NCBI GenBank assembly: GCA_018715855.1
Contig: DVKW01000153.1
Location: 1-11,397 of the forward strand
Length of the DNA: 11,397 bases
From: Candidatus Galligastranaerophilus intestinigallinarum
Lineage (GTDB): Bacteria; Cyanobacteriota; Vampirovibrionia; Gastranaerophilales; Gastranaerophilaceae
Direction: 5' to 3'
Below the pieces are notes generated by a model that saw nothing but the letters and a program-made list of their open reading frames with translations, had not been told where the DNA came from and did no database searches. The translations under genes and the position numbers were made by a program. Shown piece by piece: positions 6,828 through 11,397 of the stretch (positions within the stretch are counted from its first letter, which is position 1; each line of letters starts with the position of its first letter).

Positions 6828-8294
6828 TTATCCTACAAAATAATTTTTAATTGGAAATACTCCACCTGAATAAGCTTTGTTATTATCAATATATTCAAAA
6901 GATACATTTTTTTCATTTTTAATTAAATTTAATTGAACTTTTTTATTCGGGCGAATTATATTTGAAAATTTAATTTTTCTTATTTGCCCTTTGTGGCAAT
7001 CAATTTTAAATGCCCTTTTAATGAAAAAATCCGCATAAAACAATTGCACAACGCCAGCTAAAATCGGGAAATTTTCAAAATGCCCCTTAAAAAAGTTGCT
7101 ATCAGATAAAAAACAAAGTTCAAAGCTTGCTTTTTCTTTTTCAATTTTAGAATTTAAAATTAAAGGCAGGCTTAAATTCAAATTAAAAATTTCATTTATT
7201 TTTTCTTTATTTATTTTCCCTCTTTCATTAATTGGAATTTCATCATAAAATTTCCACCTTTGAGGAATAATTTCAAAATCATCTTTTAAAAATTTCTTTA
7301 ATTTTTTAATAACTTCAATTTTCCCTTCATTAAAAACCGCTTTTTTGCCAATTTCTGTCGGAACCATCAAGCAGGCAACTTTATTTTTATATTCAAAACA
7401 AAAACAATCAGAAGCCATTTCATTTTCTTTTATTTTATTTTCCAAAATATTAAGGTCAATTCTTTTTTCTTGAATTTTAAGCGTTCTATCCATTCTGCCT
7501 AAAATTTCAATATTTTTGCCGTCAAGTTTTATTCTATCCCCAATATTTTGAATATTTTGAATTGAATAATTTGTTTTTATTGTTGTGCCTTTTTCATCAC
7601 AAGAAAGAATTTCAACACCGTCTAAAAGGGTTAATTTATTTGTATTTGAACTTTCTCTAAAGCCTATTGTGCTTGTTTCCGTGCTTCCGTATATGTCAAT
7701 AACCTTATCTGAAATGGATTCTGCGAATTTATAAAGGTCATCTTTAATTTTTGCGCCTGCCGTCATTATGATTTTTGGTTTATTTTTTGGAATTACATTG
7801 TATCTTTTCATCATATCCAAAAATGAAGGCGTTGTTATTAAAACGGCATTTTCAAAATTAACATCTTCCGGGTAATTTATTCTATCTATATTAATAACAT
7901 TCCCACTTAACAAAGGTAGCATAAAGTGATAGCTAAAACCATAAATATGGTTTAGCGTGGTTGTTGTGTGAAATTCCAAATTTACATATTTATTAAGGTT
8001 TAATTGTTTCGTTAAATCGTTGCATTCCAAAACAAAATTTAAAAGGTTTTTTTCAACAATTTTCCCCTTATTTGAAGTTGAACCGCTTGTTGAAAAATGA
8101 AAAATATATTCTTTATCATCTAAAATATTTTTTATTGCATTAAGAATAATTTGAAAATTTTCATTACATCCAAAATAGCCGTTTTTTAAAAGGTTTTTAA
8201 CATTTGAAACGGAATAATTTTTATCTGAACTTTTTAAAATAATTTTCTTATCGTATTTATCGGATTTAAAATATTCAAAGAAATTATTTGCCAT
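6828..8294 (-). CDS. Fused AMP-dependent acyl/aryl ligase and FabA/FabZ-like dehydratase
   Basis: A 488-residue two-enzyme protein. Residues 1-370 form an adenylating ligase with the phosphate loop STSGSTSNKGK (68-78), YGSTET (202-207), the GD-R pair of the ribose/hinge region (252-254), GRMDRTLKIQEKRID (266-280) and the C-terminal catalytic lysine region ERGKINKEK (358-365). Residues about 380-488 form a hot-dog dehydratase with GHFENFPILAGVVQ (404-417), where His405 and the following Pro/Gly residues match FabZ. In the arylpolyene pathway the ligase activates an aryl acid and loads it on an ACP, and the dehydratase removes water to make the conjugated double bonds; in many clusters these are separate genes (ApeH and ApeI in E. 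coli, from memory). AGAGG stands just before the ATG. The ligase part is short compared with usual acyl-CoA ligases but has all core motifs. Confidence 0.87.
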   Translation of the reverse strand: MANNFFEYFKSDKYDKKIILKSSDKNYSVSNVKNLLKNGYFGCNENFQIILNAIKNILDDKEYIFHFSTSGSTSNKGKIVEKNLLNFVLECNDLTKQLNLNKYVNLEFHTTTTLNHIYGFSYHFMLPLLSGNVINIDRINYPEDVNFENAVLITTPSFLDMMKRYNVIPKNKPKIIMTAGAKIKDDLYKFAESISDKVIDIYGSTETSTIGFRESSNTNKLTLLDGVEILSCDEKGTTIKTNYSIQNIQNIGDRIKLDGKNIEILGRMDRTLKIQEKRIDLNILENKIKENEMASDCFCFEYKNKVACLMVPTEIGKKAVFNEGKIEVIKKLKKFLKDDFEIIPQRWKFYDEIPINERGKINKEKINEIFNLNLSLPLILNSKIEKEKASFELCFLSDSNFFKGHFENFPILAGVVQLFYADFFIKRAFKIDCHKGQIRKIKFSNIIRPNKKVQLNLIKNEKNVSFEYIDNNKAYSGGVFPIKNYFVG

Positions 8295-8708
8295 ACTTCC
8301 TCTTAAAATTAATTCTTACAATATATTCTATAATAAAAATAAGCCCGACAAGAAAATATGAAATAAAGCCGTTATATAGCGCCCAAATTTCTTTCGGTAA
8401 AAAAATGGTGTAAATAGAAACCAAAAAATTTAAAAATGTAAAAATTGCCCAAATATAAGTTAAATTTCTTGTATATTTAAGGGTAACATCCGTTATGTCA
8501 GGTTCCATTTTAAGCGCAATTTTTTGAATAACGGTATATTTTTGAAATAAAGAAAAAAAAAGACAGAAAAAATGCAAAAGTTCATAATTGATGGGTAAAA
8601 TTTAAAATAAATTATATCTGTAAAATGAAATGCAACAATAACAAATATAAGCCCTAAAAAAGGCAAAAAGCCATTCAACTTTTTAATTTTATTTATGAAT
8701 AAGCCCAT
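8284..8708 (-). CDS. COG4648-like small membrane protein of the polyene cluster, interrupted by a frameshift
   Basis: Two overlapping frames make one protein. The first part (from 8708) gives a basic start and two helices ending in YPSIMNFCIF; the second (to 8284) gives YTRNLTYIWAIFTFLN, then IWALYNGFISYFLVG and the IEYIVR end. These are the marks of the predicted membrane protein (COG4648-like, ApeG type) that sits between the ACPs and the ligase in arylpolyene clusters. The frames change at a run of nine A on the plus strand (nine T in the coding strand, 8553-8561). Ten or seven T would restore one protein of about 141 residues with three to four helices. I prefer ATG 8708 over an ATG at 8726 because GGAAG precedes it at a proper distance. 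The gene overlaps the ACP before it and the ligase after it. Its function is unknown, though it is probably a membrane partner of the synthesis complex. Confidence 0.75.
8553..8561 (-). other. Homopolymer run (nine T on coding strand) at the frameshift
   Basis: The run lies exactly where the reading frame of the membrane-protein gene changes, inside the second predicted helix. Runs of nine or more A/T are known places of RNA polymerase slippage in AT-rich genomes and of replication slippage (phase variation). They are also common sites of sequencing error. Confidence 0.7.
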
Positions 8709-8943
8709 AGGTAGCTTCCACAACATCGCCCACGGTTTTAATTTTTTTAAATTCTTCAGGGCTTAATTTTTTATCCGTAAATTTTTGCATTCTGACTGCA
8801 ATGTCAACCGCATCAATTGAATCAAGGTCTAAATCCGAAAATAAATTAGCATCCATATTAATATCAGCTTCATTTATTTCCAATTCTTCTATTAATATAT
8901 CTTTTAATTCTTTAAAAATATCTTCTTTTGTATAATTAGCCAT
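8689..8943 (-). CDS. Acyl carrier protein (second of a pair)
   Basis: An 84-residue acidic four-helix acyl carrier protein with the phosphopantetheine site LDLDSIDAVDI, the modified serine being Ser42. The DSIDAVDL-type site, with Ile-Asp in place of the Leu-Asp of fatty acid ACPs, is what I know from arylpolyene ACPs (ApeF type). The carrier holds the growing chain for the ketosynthase pair encoded upstream. It starts with ATG 8941-8943 inside the last codons of the first ACP gene (ATGGCTAA overlap, 8 bases), so the two carriers are translated in a coupled way. The end overlaps the start of the membrane-protein gene. Confidence 0.9.
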   Translation of the reverse strand: MANYTKEDIFKELKDILIEELEINEADINMDANLFSDLDLDSIDAVDIAVRMQKFTDKKLSPEEFKKIKTVGDVVEATYGLIHK

Positions 8944-9193
8944 TAATTTTAGATCTCACAAAATCACTTAATGTATTTATCGAATAAAAATATTTTTTGT
9001 TTTCTTCTTTGTTTGAAGATAATGCAATTTTATATTTTCTTTTAATTGCCATGCCAAGTTCCAATGCATCAATTGAATCTAACCCCAAGCCATCGCCAAA
9101 TAAAGGTTCGTCATCAATAATGTCATCAGGCGTAATATCTTCTAATTGAAGCGCCTCTATAATTAATTTTTTAATTTCAGCATTTAATTCCAT
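8936..9193 (-). CDS. Acyl carrier protein (first of a pair)
   Basis: An 85-residue acyl carrier protein with the site GLGLDSIDALELG, the phosphopantetheine serine being Ser40. The GLGLDSIDALEL form differs clearly from the second carrier, as with the two ACPs of arylpolyene clusters (ApeE and ApeF), one of which may carry the aryl starter and the other the elongating chain. The open frame continues upstream to 9283, but those 30 residues are basic and overlap the acyltransferase. ATG 9193 lies 7 bases after the acyltransferase stop and gives the normal ACP length, so I use it. No Shine-Dalgarno precedes it; instead an exact TATAAT stands six bases before the ATG, which could be an internal promoter for a leaderless message. 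Confidence 0.9.
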   Translation of the reverse strand: MELNAEIKKLIIEALQLEDITPDDIIDDEPLFGDGLGLDSIDALELGMAIKRKYKIALSSNKEENKKYFYSINTLSDFVRSKING

Positions 9194-9205
9194 AAGAAAA
9201 TTATA
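9194..9205 (-). promoter_or_regulatory. TATAAT-6 nt-ATG: candidate internal leaderless promoter before the ACP pair
   Basis: Minus-strand TATAAT (9205 to 9200) spans the last Leu codon and the stop of the acyltransferase, and six bases separate it from the ACP ATG. This is the distance that places the transcription start on the ATG itself. No clear TTGACA-like -35 and no ribosome site are visible. An internal promoter here would give extra ACP, which carrier proteins often need. Confidence 0.35.
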
Positions 9206-9911
9206 ACATATAAAGTTTATTTTCAATTTCTTTTGTAAGTTCTTTTTTATTTTCAATTTCTGTTTTCTGTTTAAAATTTTCAATTTTGATTGTTTCTAAT
9301 TGTTCAATTTCAAATATAACCCGTTTTTTGCCTGCCGCATAAAAGGGCTGGTGAATAAAAAGAAAATCTTCGCTTGATGTTATTTCAATCGGGATTATAT
9401 CTTTATTTGCATTTAAGGCTATTGTTGCAGCGCCCTTTTTAATTTTCGGGTGCTCATTTTTTCTGTGCCTTGAACCTGTGGGGAAAACTATTAAATTGAA
9501 GCCCATATCAAGCATTTTTTTGGTTTCTTTTTTCATATCTTCTATTTCAAGCTCATTAGATATAAAAATGCTGTTTACTATATTTTTCATAACAAAATTT
9601 TTGGTTAATTCTTTTTTTACAAAACAGGTGGTTTTTGGAATTAGCCCTATTAAAATTACAATATCAATAAAACTTGGGTGGGTTGCAACAATAACTTTAT
9701 TTTCTATTTTTTCCAAATGTTTAATATCAACCCCGATAAGCCCAACAAGAATTAAAAATTTTGTAAAATACTTCCAGCATTTATGAATTATTCTTGAACA
9801 AAAAATTTTATCTTGTTTTATAAAAGGAAAAATTAAAAAATTTAAAAATATTGCTCCTATTCCAAAAAGAATAAAGCAAAATGTTGTTATAATTGACCTT
9901 ATAAATTTCAT
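9201..9911 (-). CDS. PlsC-like 1-acyl-glycerol-3-phosphate acyltransferase family protein
   Basis: A 236-residue membrane-associated protein with an N-terminal hydrophobic region (about 6-30). The acyltransferase boxes are THPSFID (77-83, the HX4D pair His78 and Asp83) and VFPTGSRHR (142-150), which replaces the usual FPEGTRS. A PIEI strand near 174-177 completes the fold. PlsC-type enzymes transfer acyl chains to a hydroxyl acceptor; in arylpolyene clusters this member (ApeD-like) probably places an acyl or polyenoyl chain on the lipid anchor. The EGTR to TGSR change in the box that contacts the phosphate suggests an acceptor other than lysophosphatidate. The start overlaps the previous stop by one base (TAATG), with GAAAGG as ribosome site. 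Confidence 0.87.
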   Translation of the reverse strand: MKFIRSIITTFCFILFGIGAIFLNFLIFPFIKQDKIFCSRIIHKCWKYFTKFLILVGLIGVDIKHLEKIENKVIVATHPSFIDIVILIGLIPKTTCFVKKELTKNFVMKNIVNSIFISNELEIEDMKKETKKMLDMGFNLIVFPTGSRHRKNEHPKIKKGAATIALNANKDIIPIEITSSEDFLFIHQPFYAAGKKRVIFEIEQLETIKIENFKQKTEIENKKELTKEIENKLYML

Positions 9912-10435
9912 TAATTAGGCCTTTCAATTAAATTTATAAAATCATTTGGAGATTTTGGAATTTTATTTAAGTTAAATTTCTTTCCTTCTTTTTTTGTAAT
10001 TAAAAGGGCAATTGTAACATCGTCAGAATAAACGTATAAAACATTTTCTTTTTTTGAAATAATGGCCTTTATAAGCCCCATATAAAAAGAATCATCACCC
10101 GATGATAGCGCATGGTATGGAATTGTTATTTTTTTAAAAAGGGTAAAAAAGCTGACAGGATAATTATGAACAGAGCCTGAAAAAGTTGAAGGTGAAACTT
10201 CATCAAATTCTTGATATTGAGAAATAATGGAATTCAGCCTGTCAAATTCCCCAACTTTAGATGAAAAAACAATTTCATCCACTTTATCATTATAAATTTT
10301 ATTTATGGCACAAACCGTTAATTTATCAATATTGCTTAATTTTCGCCTTATAAGGGGCGGAATAAAAGAAAGGTCTGTTTCATCATTTTTCTTTATAAAA
10401 TAAAAATCTTTTACAAAAAAACAGCTATTTTCCAT
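9911..10435 (-). CDS. Chain-length-factor-like protein, N-terminal half of a ketosynthase without the active cysteine
   Basis: A 174-residue protein resembling the N-terminal half of beta-ketoacyl synthases (Ketoacyl-synt_2 type). The block SPSTFSGSVHN (81-91) and the later YHALSSGDDSFYMGL correspond to the region where true synthases have ACSSG: here ALSSG, so the nucleophilic cysteine is missing. This is the form of the chain-length factor (ApeC-like), which pairs with the full ketosynthase and sets the number of extension steps. The full synthase is encoded divergently next door, which supports the pairing. I prefer ATG 10435; an upstream TTG at 10453 would add six residues but would leave only one base between the two genes. 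TATAAT lies six bases before ATG 10435 and no Shine-Dalgarno is present. It is the first gene of the minus-strand operon. Confidence 0.82.
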   Translation of the reverse strand: MENSCFFVKDFYFIKKNDETDLSFIPPLIRRKLSNIDKLTVCAINKIYNDKVDEIVFSSKVGEFDRLNSIISQYQEFDEVSPSTFSGSVHNYPVSFFTLFKKITIPYHALSSGDDSFYMGLIKAIISKKENVLYVYSDDVTIALLITKKEGKKFNLNKIPKSPNDFINLIERPN

Positions 10436-10453
10436 GGTAAAATTATACAACAA
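10436..10453. promoter_or_regulatory. 18-bp divergent intergenic region with overlapping -10 elements
   Basis: Only 18 bases separate the ATG of the chain-length-factor gene (-) from the ATG of the ketosynthase (+). On the minus strand an exact TATAAT (10447 to 10442) stands six bases before its ATG. On the plus strand TAAAAT (10438-10443) or TATACA (10445-10450) can serve the ketosynthase. The two -10 elements share bases, as in symmetric bidirectional promoters. Neither gene has a ribosome site here. The -35 regions would lie inside the opposite genes and are poor. Confidence 0.45.
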
Positions 10454-11397
10454 ATGGATATTATTAAATATAATGCAATTTGCAATTTAGGAAGTAATAT
10501 TGATGAAGTTTTTGAAAATGCGCTTTTAGGAAGAGCGGATTTATTTTGTATTGAAAATAAAAGAAGAATTGCAAAAATTAATGTTGAACTTCCTGAAATT
10601 AAAGATGAAGATTACAACATAAGGTGTAATCAAATTTTATTAAAATGTATTGAACCCCTTAATATTGAAGAATATGATAAAAACGACCTTGCTGTTGTTT
10701 GCGCTACAACAAATACGGGCGTAAATGAATATGAAATAACAAAAAACCCTAAACATTTTGAAATCGGAAACCCTGCAGAATTTATTCATAATTTTTTTAA
10801 ACTTAAAAATTTTTATACCTCTGTTTCAACCGCTTGTTCATCCGGAATAAAAGCTTTTATAATTGCAGATGAAATTTTAAATTCAAACCTTGCAAAAACC
10901 GTTCTTGTAATTAATACTGACGCTATCTCAAAGCTTCCATTATATGGGTTTGATTCTCTTGAAATATTGGATAAAAACCAAACAAACCCTTTTAGCAAAA
11001 ATAGAAAAGGCATTAATATTGGTGAAGCAGCCGCTGCTTTTATTCTTCAAAAACAAGGGGGCAAAATTAAAGTGAAAGGAATGGGTGAAACAACGGATTG
11101 CTACCATTCAACAACGCCTGACCCAAATGGAATTGAAGCAATAAGGGCAATTAAAGAAGCAATGAACGGAAACTTTGATGTTGATTACATTAATTTGCAT
11201 GGCACAGGAACAATTGCAAATGATTTAATGGAAGCTGTTGCAATAAGTTCAATTTTTGGAAATAAAGTTCCTGCAAGCTCAACTAAGCCTCTAACGGGGC
11301 ATTGTTTGGGGGCAGCAGCAGGAATTGAAATAGCACTTTGTGCTAAACTTTTAGAAAACGGGGGAAATAAAGTTTTTCCGCATATTTATGACGGGTT
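10454..11397 (+). CDS. Beta-ketoacyl-ACP synthase (KAS I/II family), cut by the window end
   Basis: The first 314 residues of a condensing enzyme that makes the C-C bonds of the polyene from malonyl-ACP. The full catalytic set is visible: Cys128 in VSTACSSG, His249 in NLHGTGT, Lys278 in SSTK and His283 in TGHCLGAAAG, plus the GEAAAAFIL strand (190-198). The N-terminus is shorter than in FabF (active Cys at about 163 there), lacking part of the first strand region, which I know as common in arylpolyene-type synthases (ApeO-like). It starts at ATG 10454, divergent from its probable partner, the chain-length factor. No ribosome site is seen. G and C are more frequent here than in the minus-strand genes. 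About 70-90 residues must follow beyond the window, where reductase and further cluster genes are likely. Confidence 0.92.
   Translation, partial: MDIIKYNAICNLGSNIDEVFENALLGRADLFCIENKRRIAKINVELPEIKDEDYNIRCNQILLKCIEPLNIEEYDKNDLAVVCATTNTGVNEYEITKNPKHFEIGNPAEFIHNFFKLKNFYTSVSTACSSGIKAFIIADEILNSNLAKTVLVINTDAISKLPLYGFDSLEILDKNQTNPFSKNRKGINIGEAAAAFILQKQGGKIKVKGMGETTDCYHSTTPDPNGIEAIRAIKEAMNGNFDVDYINLHGTGTIANDLMEAVAISSIFGNKVPASSTKPLTGHCLGAAAGIEIALCAKLLENGGNKVFPHIYDG

Noticed and set aside
8284..8577. Second half of the membrane protein as an independent gene starting at TTG 8577
   Set aside because: TTG start without ribosome site, the first residues are a homopolymer translation, and the family's N-terminal half lies immediately upstream in the other frame; one interrupted gene explains both.
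9194..9283. N-terminal extension of the first ACP (30 basic residues)
   Set aside because: It overlaps the acyltransferase coding end, is compositionally unlike an ACP, and ATG 9193 gives the normal ACP length right after the upstream stop.
9478..9786. Plus-strand open frame of 102 codons inside the PlsC-like gene
   Set aside because: Antisense shadow of a gene with intact HX4D and FPTGSR boxes; hydrophobic low-complexity translation only.
10813..11013. Minus-strand open frame inside the ketosynthase
   Set aside because: Opposite strand of a ketosynthase region with catalytic Cys and conserved strands; no independent support.

Overview
This window comes from a very AT-rich bacterium (by eye about 25-33% GC). 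TGA is a normal stop codon here (LolA-like and methyltransferase genes) and TGG encodes Trp, so the genetic code is standard. An MCE/MlaD lipid-transport protein, a LolA-like periplasmic carrier and LPS-type acyltransferases point to a diderm envelope. The MlaD-like sequence reminded me of Gastranaerophilales/Melainabacteria-type proteins, but I recall that only by pattern and give it low confidence.

Region 1 (1-697, + strand): the last codons of an upstream gene, probably the MlaF-like ATPase, are followed directly by an intact mlaD-like gene. Region 2 (about 698-1617, + strand) is a graveyard of three truncated genes joined head to tail. They are the N-terminus of a Tat-exported aldo/keto reductase (also frameshifted), the C-terminal PDGLE segment of a CbiM/LarMN-type nickel/cobalt permease, and the C-terminal third of LarE. 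The last two suggest a decayed nickel-pincer (lactate racemase, lar) locus. Region 3 (1627-2013, - strand) is a tspO-like gene converging on the relics.

Region 4 (2060-11397) is the main content: a compact arylpolyene/flexirubin-like polyene synthesis and export cluster. Eleven tightly packed or overlapping genes run on the minus strand from about 10435 down to 2060. In transcription order they are: chain-length-factor-like half ketosynthase, PlsC-like acyltransferase, ACP, ACP, small membrane protein (COG4648-like), AMP-ligase fused to a hot-dog dehydratase, hot-dog thioesterase, LolA-like carrier, MMPL/RND exporter, O-methyltransferase, and LpxL/HtrB-like acyltransferase. A complete-looking ketosynthase, cut by the window edge, starts divergently on the plus strand only 18 bp from the first minus gene.

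The likely working model, from the known arylpolyene (Ape) pathway, runs as follows. The ligase loads an aromatic starter on an ACP. The ketosynthase with its chain-length-factor partner extends it with malonyl units, and the dehydratase domain helps make conjugated double bonds. The methyltransferase decorates the aryl ring. The acyltransferases move the chain to a membrane anchor, and the MMPL and LolA-like proteins carry the product to the outer membrane. Ketoreductase, second dehydratase, second ketosynthase and head-group genes are not in the window and would be expected beyond 11397.

The most unusual points are a frameshift at a run of nine T in the membrane-protein gene, the fusion and shortening of several cluster proteins, a minimal bidirectional gene start with overlapping -10 elements, and exact TATAAT-6 nt-ATG arrangements at genes lacking a Shine-Dalgarno, suggesting leaderless starts. 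No stretch over 300 bases lacks a gene or gene remnant, and I saw no RNA gene, CRISPR array or insertion sequence.
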